From positions 66,564-130,563 of the forward strand of contig NZ_AWZT01000009.1 in the NCBI RefSeq assembly GCF_000472525.1: a stretch of 64,000 bases of DNA, read 5' to 3'. Shown here one piece after another: positions 50,641 through 60,025 of this stretch (within the stretch, counting starts at the first letter, position 1; each line of letters starts with the position of its first letter). The translations under genes were made by a program, and so were the position numbers. The notes under the pieces are model-generated. The model saw only the letters and a list, made by a program, of their open reading frames with translations. It searched no databases and was not told the origin of the DNA. This stretch comes from Paraburkholderia dilworthii (GTDB lineage Bacteria; Pseudomonadota; Gammaproteobacteria; Burkholderiales; Burkholderiaceae).

Positions 50641-51726
50641 TTACGATAGCGCAATCAGCGCATCCTGCCCGATCGAGATGCCAACCGGCGTGCCGCGCGC
50701 CAGTTCGACGCGGCCCGCGACGTCGACCACGAGCGCATCCGGTGCCGCGCCGCTGATCGTCAGGCGCGTGCGCTCGCCGAGAAACGCGCTCGTTTCGATG
50801 TGCCCACGCAATTGCGCATGAGCCGGATCGGCGAGGAATGCGTCTTCGGGGCGAAAGAAAATCTCGTGCGCCGAGCCTGCCTGCGCCGCAGAATGCGTGG
50901 GCGCCGAAGGCAGCGGCACTGCGCCGCCCGTGGTCGTCAACATGCCGTCGCGACGCTCGCCGGCCACGCGGTTGATGGTCCCGACAAACTGCGCGACCGT
51001 GCGGTTCGCCGGCCGATAGTAGATCTCGCGCGGCGAGCCGATCTGCTCGATACGCCCCGCGCTCATCACGACGATGCGGTCGCCGAGTTCCATCGCTTCC
51101 GCCTGGTCGTGCGTCACATAGACCGTCGTGATCCCGAGCTCGCGCAGCAGCGCGTTCATTTCGCTGCGCAACGCGTCGCGCAAACGCGCGTCGAGGGCCG
51201 TGAGCGGTTCGTCGAGCAGCAATACACGCGGCTGCACGGCAAGCGCGCGAGCGAGCGCCACGCGTTGACGCTGACCGCCGGAAAGCTGGTCGACCGGTTT
51301 GTCGGCGTGCGCGGTGAGACGCATCATGCTGAGCAATTCGTCGATGCGTTGCCGCGAGGTTTCGAGCGGCACACGTTTGATCTTCAGTCCATAACCGATG
51401 TTGCCGCGCACGGTCAGATTCGGAAACAGCGCGTAGCTCTGGAACACCATGCCGACCTGACGTTTTTCGATGGGTAGCGCGGTGACGTCATCGTCGCCGA
51501 ATGCGATGCGGCCACCCGCGTCGGGCGTCTCCAGCCCCGCGATCATTCGCAGTGTGGTGGTCTTGCCGCAACCTGACGGGCCGAGCAGCACGAGCGTCTC
51601 TCCGGCTTCGATATGCAGATCGACCGGTTCGAGCACGCGTGTGCCGCGAAACGTTTTCGCGCATTGCGTGAGCGTGATGGGAACCGAAGCGGAAGCGGAT
51701 TGGGGAACAGCGGCGGCGAGTTTCAT
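50641..51726 (-). CDS. ABC importer ATPase (Fe/spermidine/phosphonate-type)
   Basis: A 361-residue ATPase with Walker A GPSGCGKTT, signature LSGGQRQRVALARAL, Walker B VLLLDEPLTALDA and a C-terminal TOBE domain (EIFFRPEDAFLA). The start at 51726 overlaps the permease stop by ATGA. It serves the 51723-53511 permeases. The subtype matches ATPases for phosphonate, sulfate, iron or polyamine import. Confidence 0.9.
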   Translation of the reverse strand: MKLAAAVPQSASASVPITLTQCAKTFRGTRVLEPVDLHIEAGETLVLLGPSGCGKTTTLRMIAGLETPDAGGRIAFGDDDVTALPIEKRQVGMVFQSYALFPNLTVRGNIGYGLKIKRVPLETSRQRIDELLSMMRLTAHADKPVDQLSGGQRQRVALARALAVQPRVLLLDEPLTALDARLRDALRSEMNALLRELGITTVYVTHDQAEAMELGDRIVVMSAGRIEQIGSPREIYYRPANRTVAQFVGTINRVAGERRDGMLTTTGGAVPLPSAPTHSAAQAGSAHEIFFRPEDAFLADPAHAQLRGHIETSAFLGERTRLTISGAAPDALVVDVAGRVELARGTPVGISIGQDALIALS

Positions 51727-52628
51727 GGCGTCGTGATGGACTTCGAAGCAGAAGCGGCGATGCGCTTTTTCGCTGCGCTGCGCTGGCCGGTCGCATCGAC
51801 GCCGAGCCATTGCATCGCGACGAGTAGCGGCATCGTCATGATGAAGAAGAGAATTGTGTACGCGCTGCCGATTTCGATGCGCATCGACGCGTAAGTGTCG
51901 GCGAGACCGACCGGCAGCGTCTTCGTATCGGGCGTGTGCAGCATCCACGTCAGATTGAATTCGCCGATGGAAAGCGTCAGCACGGCGAGCGCGCCCGCCA
52001 CGATGCCCGGCCTCGCGTTAGGCAGAACGATGGTCGTAAAGCGCTGCATGAAGCTCGCGCCGAGACTCGCCGCGCCTTCTTCGAGCGTGCGCAGATCGCT
52101 GCTCGCGCTCACCGCGGCGACCGCGCGCACCATGAACGGCAGCGTAAACACCACATGGCCCACGACGATAAACGCGACGCTCATGCGGAACGTCGTGAAG
52201 CCGCCATAGACCACCAGCAGCGCGAGTGCGGACGCGAGGCCAGGCAGTGCGATCGGCAGCACGAGAAATTCCTCGATGACGCGGGAAAGCCGCGTCTTGC
52301 TGCGCGCGAGCACGTAGCCTGCGGGCACGCCGGTCAGCAGCGTGATGAGCAACGTGGCCGCCGCCACTTCGAGCGATAGAAACACCGAGCCGTGATACTG
52401 CGCCCACACTTCGGCGAGCCAGCGCAGCGTGAATCCGCTGGAGATGCCCTTGAAGTAGTTGACGGTCACGCCCGCGAGGATCGACATGACAACCGGCACG
52501 AGCAGGAAAGCGCATAGCAGCAGCGTGACGAGCCACTGGCCGGCTGCGAGCCATGCTCTTGTATCGGGCAGGCGGAGCCGCGTGCGGGGCTTTGCCTGAC
52601 CCGGCAAGGAGGAAGTAATCGAATTCAT
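51723..52628 (-). CDS. ABC importer permease
   Basis: A 301-residue permease with six hydrophobic segments and the EAA loop EEGAASLGASFMQRFTTIVL. ATG at 52628 preferred over the TTG before it. Its stop overlaps the ATPase start, so the two are coupled. It resembles PhnV-type permeases. Confidence 0.87.
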   Translation of the reverse strand: MNSITSSLPGQAKPRTRLRLPDTRAWLAAGQWLVTLLLCAFLLVPVVMSILAGVTVNYFKGISSGFTLRWLAEVWAQYHGSVFLSLEVAAATLLITLLTGVPAGYVLARSKTRLSRVIEEFLVLPIALPGLASALALLVVYGGFTTFRMSVAFIVVGHVVFTLPFMVRAVAAVSASSDLRTLEEGAASLGASFMQRFTTIVLPNARPGIVAGALAVLTLSIGEFNLTWMLHTPDTKTLPVGLADTYASMRIEIGSAYTILFFIMTMPLLVAMQWLGVDATGQRSAAKKRIAASASKSITTP

Positions 52629-52686
52629 CAAGAGGCCTTGCTTCCGGGTGTGGGTCCGCGCTGTGTTGAATAACGAATGGCGACGC

Positions 52687-53511
52687 TCATGCGCTTGCCG
52701 CCACGGCTGAGCCGCTTATGCTTCGCGCCAATGCAAGCACCGCCCATGTGACGATGCCGAGCACGATCGACAGTCCTGCCGCCGTCACCATGTTCGCGTT
52801 GAGCGTGAACTCCGTGTAGATGGTCATCGGCAATACGTCGATGTCGGTCGCGAGCGTGAACGCGGTGCCGAATGCACCCATCGCGGTCGCGAAGCACACC
52901 GCGCCCGCCGCAATCAAACCGGGCGACAGGGCGGGCAACACGACGTCGCGCGTAATGCGCCACGGCGATGCGCCGAGCGAACGCGCGGCTTCTTCGAGCG
53001 ATGCATCGAGTTTGGTCGCCGATGCCATCACCGTGACGATCACGCGCGGAATCGAGAAGTACAGGTAGCCGAGAAAGAGGCCGCTCATCGAGTAGGCGAA
53101 TACCCAACGGTCGCCGGTGAGTTTGAGCGACAGCGCGCCGATCAGCCCCTGGCGTCCCGCGAGCATGATGACCATGAAGCCGACCACCACACCGGGAAAT
53201 GCGAGCGGAAACGTCAGCAGCGCGAGCAGCGTGCGCTTGAATGCGAACTCGCGGCGCGCGAGCAGCAGACCGGCGATCACCGAGAGCACCAGCGTCGCGG
53301 CCGTGACAGCCGCCGACAACACGATCGTCGCGCCGAGGCTCGACATGTAGCGCGGATTCGTCAGCATCGCGCGATAGGTGGCGAATGCGTGGCCGTCGCC
53401 GCTCAGTTGCGCGAGCGCGCCCATCGGCAGCAGCCAGAACGCGATGAAAACCGCCAGCGCCGGCGCGATCAACGCAATGCGCCAGCGCAGCGGGAACGTG
53501 ATGTCGTTCAA
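52687..53511 (-). CDS. ABC importer permease
   Basis: A 274-residue permease with six hydrophobic segments and the EAA loop EEAARSLGASPWRITRDVVL. Its start overlaps the stop of the binding-protein gene by ATGA. It pairs with the 51723 permease as a heterodimer, PhnU-like. Confidence 0.87.
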   Translation of the reverse strand: MNDITFPLRWRIALIAPALAVFIAFWLLPMGALAQLSGDGHAFATYRAMLTNPRYMSSLGATIVLSAAVTAATLVLSVIAGLLLARREFAFKRTLLALLTFPLAFPGVVVGFMVIMLAGRQGLIGALSLKLTGDRWVFAYSMSGLFLGYLYFSIPRVIVTVMASATKLDASLEEAARSLGASPWRITRDVVLPALSPGLIAAGAVCFATAMGAFGTAFTLATDIDVLPMTIYTEFTLNANMVTAAGLSIVLGIVTWAVLALARSISGSAVAASA

Positions 53512-54587
53512 TGCATCACCTGTAGATAACGCTCGCCGAAGCTCGACTGCTTCTCGGCCATCTTGCCGAAGTCCACCGGCTTTGCGCGTGAGTAGTCGCT
53601 TGCCGGCAGGAACTTCGCGGCGGTCTGCGCGCTCATCGCGTTCGCGCGCACCGGGCGCAGATACGCATCCGCCCAGAGTTTCTGACCTTCGTCGGAGAGC
53701 ACGAAGTCGAGCACCTTCTTGCCGTTCGCTTCGTGCGGCGCGCCCTTCACGAGGCTCATTACGTACGGCACGGAGATCGTGCCTTCCTTCGGAATCACAA
53801 ACTCGACGTTCGCGTGATCCTTGTATTTTGCGCGATAGGCGTCGAAATCGTAGTCGAGCAGAATCGGAATCTCACCGGACATGACGCGCGCGTAGGCGGT
53901 CTGCTTCGGCACGATCGGCGCGTTGGCCTTGAGCTTGCGGAACCAGTCGAGGCCCGGTTCGAAGTTATCGAGCGTGCCGCCGAGCGCCTGATTCACCGCA
54001 ACGGCGCCCGCGTAGCCGACGAACGCGCTCGACGGATCGAGATAGCCGATCATGCCTTTGTACTCGGGCTTGAGCAGGTCGGCCCACGAGCGGGGCACGG
54101 GCTTGCCTTCGAGCGCGTCCTTGTTGACGAAGAAGCCGAGCGTGCCCGAGTGGATCGTGAACCAGTAGCCTTGCGGGTCTTTCAGGTTCGCGGGAATGTC
54201 GTCCCAATGCGCGGGCTTGTACGGCTCTACCACGCCCTTGTCCTTCGCCTGGAAAGCCGACGAAACGCCGAGATACACGACGTCCGCCACCGGGCTCTTC
54301 TGCTCGGCCATCAATTGCGCAATCGACTGGCCGGAGTTCTTGTTGTCGAACGGCACGCGAATGCCGGTCTTTTGCTGGATCGCCTTGATCTGGCTTGCCC
54401 AGTCGGCCCATTCGGGCGGGCAGTTGTAGCAGATCGCGGTTTCATCGGCATGGGCAGTTTGCGACGTGATGGTGGCAAGCGCAGCGGTGACAGCTACGCC
54501 GGCGCACAGCGCGACGACGGTGGACTGCGCGAGGCGGCGCATCAGCGGTGAAAGCGCCGATGCGGGGCGTACGGAAGAGCGGATCAC
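53508..54587 (-). CDS. Periplasmic substrate-binding protein
   Basis: A 359-residue binding protein with a signal peptide (about 1-48, ending AHA). The mature part has DETAICYNCPPEWADWASQI and domains typical of the Fe/polyamine/phosphonate type, with GYLDPSSAFVGYAG and LLDYDFDAYRAKYKD. The GTG at 54587 has AGGAG 7 bases upstream. First gene of the importer operon; the ligand is unknown, a phosphodiester or phosphonate fits the operon. Confidence 0.87.
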   Translation of the reverse strand: MIRSSVRPASALSPLMRRLAQSTVVALCAGVAVTAALATITSQTAHADETAICYNCPPEWADWASQIKAIQQKTGIRVPFDNKNSGQSIAQLMAEQKSPVADVVYLGVSSAFQAKDKGVVEPYKPAHWDDIPANLKDPQGYWFTIHSGTLGFFVNKDALEGKPVPRSWADLLKPEYKGMIGYLDPSSAFVGYAGAVAVNQALGGTLDNFEPGLDWFRKLKANAPIVPKQTAYARVMSGEIPILLDYDFDAYRAKYKDHANVEFVIPKEGTISVPYVMSLVKGAPHEANGKKVLDFVLSDEGQKLWADAYLRPVRANAMSAQTAAKFLPASDYSRAKPVDFGKMAEKQSSFGERYLQVMH

Positions 54588-54661
54588 TGCGGTTCTCCTG
54601 GAAGGGAAGAGAGCGGGTGGTTCTGGGTTGGTTGTTCAGGCGAGTGGTTCATGCGGGTTGT

Positions 54662-55729
54662 TCAGCGTTGAAGATGAAGGCGCGGGCTCACATGCGTTGC
54701 GGCCGCGTCGTTGCGGTTTGAAATCGCGGCGATGGTGGCGCCTTCGCGCAAGCTATGCGGCAGCGTGAGCGCAAGCGGCGCTTCGCCGAGGCCTTCGTAG
54801 TTTGCGGTGACGCGTGCGAGCAAACGGCGCCATGCTGCGCAGCCGATCTCGCGGTTCGGCGCGCACACGCTTGCTAGCGGCGGCGACAGCAGTTCGCCCA
54901 TTGCGAGGCCATCGAAGCCGAGAATCGACATGTCGCGCGGAATCTGCAGACGCGCGCGGCGCAGGCCGCGCATTACCACCATCGCGAGCAGATCGTTGCT
55001 GCAGAAGAGGGCGCTTGGACGGTTCGGGCCGCTCGTCAGATGCGCGAGCACCGAAGGCGCCAGTTCGTCGGCGTTGAAGTCCACTTCGAGTGCGGGTGCC
55101 GGCGTGAGGCCCGCTTGCTGCATCGCTTGTGTGTAGCCGAGATGTCGCTGCCGCGCGCGGTCCGATGCGGCGAGCGTGCCGGCGAGCATCAAGATGCGGC
55201 GATGGCCGTGCGCGATCAACATGCGCACGCCTTCGTAGGCGGCGAGGCGGTTGTCCACGGATACCGACGGACGCCGTACCGTGTCGTTGTGCATCAGCAC
55301 ATAGAGCAGGCCGTCGCGGTCGAGTTCGTCCAGAAGCGGGTGAGTGTCGGCGTCGGCGACCGTCAGGATCAGGCCTTCCACGCGATGCTCGCGCAGCGTT
55401 TCGATTGCGCGGCGTTCGCGGTCGGCGTCGTACTCGGTGGTCATCAGCATGAGCCGGTAGCCTTGCGGGGCCGCGAGTTCGTCGATGCCTTGCAGGCACT
55501 GCGCGAACACCGGGTTCGCGAGCGTCGGCACGATCACGCCGATCAGGCGCGTGCGCTCGCCGCGTAATTGACGGCCGAGCGGGTTGGGCCGGAAGTTGAG
55601 CGCGTCGATGGATTGGCGAACTTTGTCGAGCGTGACCGGATTGACGGTGTGCGGCGCGTTGATCGCGCGCGAGACCGTCGCAATGGAAAAGCCCGCGTGC
55701 GCGGCGACATCCTTGATCGTCGGGGTCAT
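54662..55729 (-). CDS. LacI-family regulator
   Basis: A 355-residue repressor with an N-terminal LacI helix-turn-helix (TIKDVAAHAGFSIATVSRAI) and a periplasmic-binding-protein-like ligand domain. It lies just upstream of the importer-phosphodiesterase operon and probably controls it. A LacI-type palindrome at 55745-55758 sits before its own start, which suggests autoregulation. Confidence 0.9.
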   Translation of the reverse strand: MTPTIKDVAAHAGFSIATVSRAINAPHTVNPVTLDKVRQSIDALNFRPNPLGRQLRGERTRLIGVIVPTLANPVFAQCLQGIDELAAPQGYRLMLMTTEYDADRERRAIETLREHRVEGLILTVADADTHPLLDELDRDGLLYVLMHNDTVRRPSVSVDNRLAAYEGVRMLIAHGHRRILMLAGTLAASDRARQRHLGYTQAMQQAGLTPAPALEVDFNADELAPSVLAHLTSGPNRPSALFCSNDLLAMVVMRGLRRARLQIPRDMSILGFDGLAMGELLSPPLASVCAPNREIGCAAWRRLLARVTANYEGLGEAPLALTLPHSLREGATIAAISNRNDAAATHVSPRLHLQR

Positions 55730-55744
55730 GATTTTCCGCTCGGT

Positions 55745-55758
55745 TGTAAACGTTTTCA
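55745..55758. promoter_or_regulatory. LacI-type operator before the regulator
   Basis: TGTAAACGTTTTCA is a near-perfect palindrome centred on CG, the form bound by LacI/GalR-family proteins. It lies 15 bases before the regulator start. Confidence 0.6.
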
Positions 55759-55969
55759 GGAGCGGATTATCGGGAAGGTTTGTGACTCGCCGATGACTGG
55801 AGTTTCTGGCCGAGGATCGGCTGTTTCGGAGGCGAGGGCGCGGATGCGCTGTGGGGCTGGCCGGTTGGCGTCGCCGGTTCGATTGGCGGCTTTGGGGCGG
55901 CGTTGCGGGCGTTTGGCCGGGCCTGGCGGCCAGTGGTAGAATGCGCGTCCACGCGTTTTGCCCACCCTC

Positions 55970-56054
55970 GCCGGGGTGATGAAATTGGTAAACATAGCGG
56001 ACTTAAAATCCGCCGCTTCACGGCTTGCCGGTTCGAGTCCGGTCCCCGGCACCA
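55970..56054 (+). tRNA. tRNA-Leu (anticodon UAA)
   Basis: Acceptor arms GCCGGGG (55970-55976) and CCCCGGC (56044-56050), anticodon stem GCGGA/TCCGC around the loop CTTAAAA with TAA at 56004-56006, a long variable arm and T-arm GCCGG-TTCGAGT-CCGGT, then ACCA encoded in the DNA. The long variable arm marks a class II tRNA. It reads UUA and UUG leucine codons. Confidence 0.96.
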
Positions 56055-56309
56055 GCAAGTTTCCCCCCCAATCCCAAACTCTGCACACTCCCCACCCACC
56101 TGACCGCTGCACACACTGGGGAATGCCTGAACTTGAGCCGCTCCCGCCGCGCGTCGTAGAATCGTCGCACATCGGTTTGGGGGTCCAGCAATGTGCCTGG
56201 CTTCTCGTTGCGATTTCAATCGAATAAACCGGCGCCGCGCGGCGCTTTCGCGACCCGTCTGTCGGGTTCAGGCGAGCGCTTGCCGCGCGCTCGCCATTGG
56301 CCTCGCACC

Positions 56310-57821
56310 ATGACCCCGCTTATCTCCGTCAAAAAGCTCAGCAAGAGCTTTCCCGGCGTGCGGGCGCTCCACGACGTGCAGTTCGAACTGATTGCGGGCG
56401 AAGTCCACGCGCTGATGGGCGAGAACGGCGCCGGCAAATCCACGCTGATGAAGATCCTCGCCGGCGTGTACACCCGCGATTCCGGTGAAATCCTGCTCGG
56501 CGGCCTGCCGGTGGAGTTGCTGAGCCCGCGCGACGCACAAGCCGCGGGCATCGGCATCATTCATCAGGAACTCCAGCTGATGAATCACCTGAGCGTCGCA
56601 CAGAACATCTTCATCGGCCGTGAACCGCGAGGGCGGCTGGGTCTCTTTCTCGACGAAGAGAAACTCAACGTGCAGGCGCGTGAGATCCTTGCGCGCATGC
56701 ACGTCAATCTCGATCCGCGCGCCAAGGTCGGCGACCTGACGGTTGCCAGCCAGCAGATGGTCGAAATCGCCAAGGCTTTGTCTTTCGACTCGCGCGTGCT
56801 CATCATGGACGAGCCTACCTCCGCTCTCAACGACGCCGAAATCGCTGAGCTCTTTCGCATCATCCGTGAACTGAAAGAGCGGGGCGTCGGCATCGTCTAC
56901 ATCTCGCACAAGATGGACGAGCTCAAGCAGATCGCCGATCGCGTCACCGTACTGCGCGACGGCGAGTATGTGGCCACGGTCGCCGCCGCCGACACCAGCG
57001 TCGAGGCGATCATCGGCATGATGGTCGGGCGGACCTTGAGCGACGTTGCCCCCGCCGCGCGCGCCGCGGCGCAAGGCGAGATCGCGCTCGAAGTGAGGAA
57101 TCTGCACGCCGGCCCGCTCGTGCGGGACGTGAGCTTCACGCTGCGCAAAGGCGAGATACTGGGTTTTGCCGGTTTGATGGGCGCAGGCCGCACCGAGGTC
57201 GCGCGGGCGGTGTTCGGCGCTGACCCGCTCGAGTCCGGCGAAATCTTCGTGAAAGGAGCGAAGGCCGCGATCAAAAATCCGAGCGACGCAGTGGCGCATG
57301 GCATCGGCTATCTGTCGGAGGATCGTAAGCGCTTCGGTCTCGCGACCGGTATGGATGTCGAATCGAACATCGTCATGTCGAACCTGCGCCATTTCCTGTC
57401 GCTCAACTTTTTTCTGCGCCGCGCGCGGATGCGCCGCCGGGCCACGCACTTCATCAATCTACTCGCCATTCGCACGCCGTCCGCCGCGCAGGAAGTGCGG
57501 CTGCTGTCAGGCGGAAACCAGCAGAAGATCGTGATTGCGAAGTGGCTCGAACGCGACTGCGACGTGCTGTTCTTCGATGAACCGACGCGCGGCATCGACG
57601 TCGGCGCGAAAAGCGAAATCTACAAGCTGCTGCGCGCGCTCGCGGACGAGGGCAAGGCGATCGTGATGATCTCGTCGGAGTTGCCGGAGATTTTGCGCAT
57701 GAGCGACCGCATCGTCGTGATGTGCGAGGGCCGCATTACCGGTGAACTCAGCGCGGAACAGGCGACCCAGGAGCGCATCATGCATCTGGCCACGCAGCGC
57801 CAAACCCTGCAAGCGGCGTGA
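56310..57821 (+). CDS. Sugar ABC ATPase (RbsA/AraG-type)
   Basis: A 503-residue double ATPase. The first half has [21 protein letters not shown] and [11 protein letters not shown]; the second has GLMGAGRTE in place of a consensus Walker A, then [15 protein letters not shown] and [10 protein letters not shown]. This is the carbohydrate-uptake type 2 pattern. The start at 56310 is the first with family N-terminus [14 protein letters not shown]; longer frames run back toward the tRNA. It works with the permease and binding protein that follow. Confidence 0.92.
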   Translation: MTPLISVKKLSKSFPGVRALHDVQFELIAGEVHALMGENGAGKSTLMKILAGVYTRDSGEILLGGLPVELLSPRDAQAAGIGIIHQELQLMNHLSVAQNIFIGREPRGRLGLFLDEEKLNVQAREILARMHVNLDPRAKVGDLTVASQQMVEIAKALSFDSRVLIMDEPTSALNDAEIAELFRIIRELKERGVGIVYISHKMDELKQIADRVTVLRDGEYVATVAAADTSVEAIIGMMVGRTLSDVAPAARAAAQGEIALEVRNLHAGPLVRDVSFTLRKGEILGFAGLMGAGRTEVARAVFGADPLESGEIFVKGAKAAIKNPSDAVAHGIGYLSEDRKRFGLATGMDVESNIVMSNLRHFLSLNFFLRRARMRRRATHFINLLAIRTPSAAQEVRLLSGGNQQKIVIAKWLERDCDVLFFDEPTRGIDVGAKSEIYKLLRALADEGKAIVMISSELPEILRMSDRIVVMCEGRITGELSAEQATQERIMHLATQRQTLQAA

Positions 57822-57837
57822 GCCTCGAGAGGACGCT

Positions 57838-58863
57838 ATGACAACACAATCCGATTCTCCCGCGCTGACCGGCCAGCGACGCCTGACCGGCCTCAGGGCC
57901 CGCATCTTCTCGCCCACGGCCTTGCAGAAGCTGCTTGCCTTCGCGAGCCTGATTTTGCTGCTGGTGTTTTTCAGCTTCGCATCGCCCGCTTTCATGCAGA
58001 TGGACAACATCCTCGGCATCTTGCAGGCGACGGCGGTCAACGGAGTGCTTGCGATTGCCTCGACGTTCGTCATCATTACCGGGGGCATCGATCTGTCCGT
58101 CGGCACGCTGATGACTTTCACAGCAGTCATTTGCGGCGTATTTCTCACCTACTGGCACTTGCCGATGTGGCTCGGCGTGCTCGCCGCGATCGGCACGGGC
58201 GCGATCTGCGGGACCATTTCGGGCACGCTCACCGCCAAAATGAAAATACCGCCGTTCATCGCCACGCTTGGCATGATGCTGCTGCTCAAAGGGCTCTCGC
58301 TCGTTGTGTCGGCCGACAAGCCGATCTATTTCACCGACACCGAAAATTTCTACATGATCTCGCAGGATTCGCTGATCGGTTATCTGGTGCCGAGCCTGCC
58401 GATTCCTAACGCGGTACTGATTCTGTTCTTTCTCGCAATCGTGAGTTCAGTCACGCTTAATCGCACGGCGCTTGGCCGCTACACGTTCGCACTCGGCAGC
58501 AACGAGGAAGCGGTGCGGCTTTCGGGCGTGAACGTCGACAGGTGGAAGATCGCAATTTATGGCCTGGGCGGCGCGATCTGCGGCATCGCCGGCTTGCTGA
58601 TCGCATCGCGCCTGAATTCGGCGCAGCCCGCGCTCGGCCAAGGCTACGAGCTCGAAGCAATCGCGGCGGTGGTGATCGGCGGCACATCGCTTTCGGGCGG
58701 CTCGGGCACGATACTCGGCACCATCATCGGCGCGTTCATCATGAGCGTATTGACCAATGGTTTGCGCATCATGTCCGTCGCTCAGGAATGGCAGATCGTG
58801 GTGACCGGCCTCATCATCATTCTCGCGGTCTACGCCGACATCCTGCGACGCAAAAAGAGCTGA
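57838..58863 (+). CDS. Sugar ABC permease (RbsC-type)
   Basis: A 341-residue permease with about 8-10 hydrophobic segments, the GGIDLSVGTLMTF motif near residue 83 and GSNEEAVRLSGVNVDRWKI. GAGAGG precedes the ATG at 57838. It lies 16 bases after the ATPase gene. Confidence 0.92.
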   Translation: MTTQSDSPALTGQRRLTGLRARIFSPTALQKLLAFASLILLLVFFSFASPAFMQMDNILGILQATAVNGVLAIASTFVIITGGIDLSVGTLMTFTAVICGVFLTYWHLPMWLGVLAAIGTGAICGTISGTLTAKMKIPPFIATLGMMLLLKGLSLVVSADKPIYFTDTENFYMISQDSLIGYLVPSLPIPNAVLILFFLAIVSSVTLNRTALGRYTFALGSNEEAVRLSGVNVDRWKIAIYGLGGAICGIAGLLIASRLNSAQPALGQGYELEAIAAVVIGGTSLSGGSGTILGTIIGAFIMSVLTNGLRIMSVAQEWQIVVTGLIIILAVYADILRRKKS

Positions 58864-58965
58864 CGCTCCGCCGCACAATATCAACAACGGGAGGCGCTAC
58901 AACGCTTTCCCGACGGCTGAAGAAGGCTGAAGAAGAAGGGTCCACACCTTAGGAGGAGAGAGTCC

Positions 58966-59907
58966 ATGTTGAATCTAAAACTGCTCGGCGTCGTGGTTGG
59001 CGTCAGCGCGCTCGTTGGCGGGGCGAATCTTGCATACGCGGACGAGGTCTACATTCCGTTGATTTCGAAGGGCTTCCAGCATCAGTTCTGGCAAGCCGTC
59101 AAAGCCGGCGCCGAACAGAGCGCTAAGGAGCACAAGGTCAGGATCACCTTCGAAGGGCCGGAAACCGAGGCGATGGTCGACAAGCAGATCGACATGCTGT
59201 CTGCCGCGCTTGCGAAGAAACCGCAGGCGCTCGGCATCGCCGCGCTCGACAGCAAGGCGGCCATTCCGCTTCTGCGAAGGGCGCAGGCGGCGAAGATTCC
59301 GGTTATCGCCTTCGACTCCGGCGTGGACAGCGACATCCCGTTGACCACCTGCGCCACCGACAACCTCGCCGCAGCCGCGCTCGCCGCCGACAAGATGGCC
59401 GACGCAATCGGCAATGCCGGCGAAGTCGGCGTGATCGTGCACGATCAGACGAGCCGCACAGGCATCGACCGCCGCGACGGTTTCCTCAACGAGATGAAAA
59501 GCAAGCATCCGAACGTCAAGATAGTCTCGGTGCAGTATGGCGGCGGCGACCATCTGAAGTCGGCGGAAATCGCCAAGGCGATGATCCAGGCGAATCCGAA
59601 CCTGAAGGGCATTTTCGGCGCGAATGAAGGTTCCGCGGAAGGCGCGGCCATCGGCGTGAAGGAGTCGGGCAAGAAGCTCGTGTTGATCGGCTACGACTCA
59701 GGCAAGGAGCAGAAAGAGGACATCAATTCCGGGCTGATGGCGGGCGCGATTACGCAGAACCCGATAGGCATCGGTAAATGCGTCGTCGATTCCGCGGTGA
59801 AGGCGCTCAAGGGCGAGAAGCTGCCGAAGAAGGTCGACACCGGTTTTTACTGGTACGACAAGAGCAACATGAACGATCCGAAGATCGCCGCCGTGCTCTA
59901 CGATTGA
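58966..59907 (+). CDS. Periplasmic sugar-binding protein (RbsB-type)
   Basis: A 313-residue family-2 periplasmic binding protein with a signal peptide (about 1-25, ending AYA) and the pattern YIPLISKGFQHQFWQAVKAG. AGGAGG precedes the ATG. Neighbouring L-fuconate dehydratase suggests L-fucose or a similar 6-deoxy or acid sugar as ligand; not proven. Confidence 0.9.
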   Translation: MLNLKLLGVVVGVSALVGGANLAYADEVYIPLISKGFQHQFWQAVKAGAEQSAKEHKVRITFEGPETEAMVDKQIDMLSAALAKKPQALGIAALDSKAAIPLLRRAQAAKIPVIAFDSGVDSDIPLTTCATDNLAAAALAADKMADAIGNAGEVGVIVHDQTSRTGIDRRDGFLNEMKSKHPNVKIVSVQYGGGDHLKSAEIAKAMIQANPNLKGIFGANEGSAEGAAIGVKESGKKLVLIGYDSGKEQKEDINSGLMAGAITQNPIGIGKCVVDSAVKALKGEKLPKKVDTGFYWYDKSNMNDPKIAAVLYD

Positions 59908-60025
59908 TCGTCGTTAGGCGCGTCGCTTAAATCGCATCGCTCGGATTGCGTCGCGCTGAATTGCGTCGCTCCAGATCGCCGCATGGAGCGACGCCTGACT
60001 AACCGCCGTCGAGGAGCGTGTTCAC

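Noticed and set aside
55746..56310. tRNA-associated integration site for a genomic island
   Set aside because: No integrase and no duplicated tRNA 3' end seen in the window; both sides look like normal chromosome.
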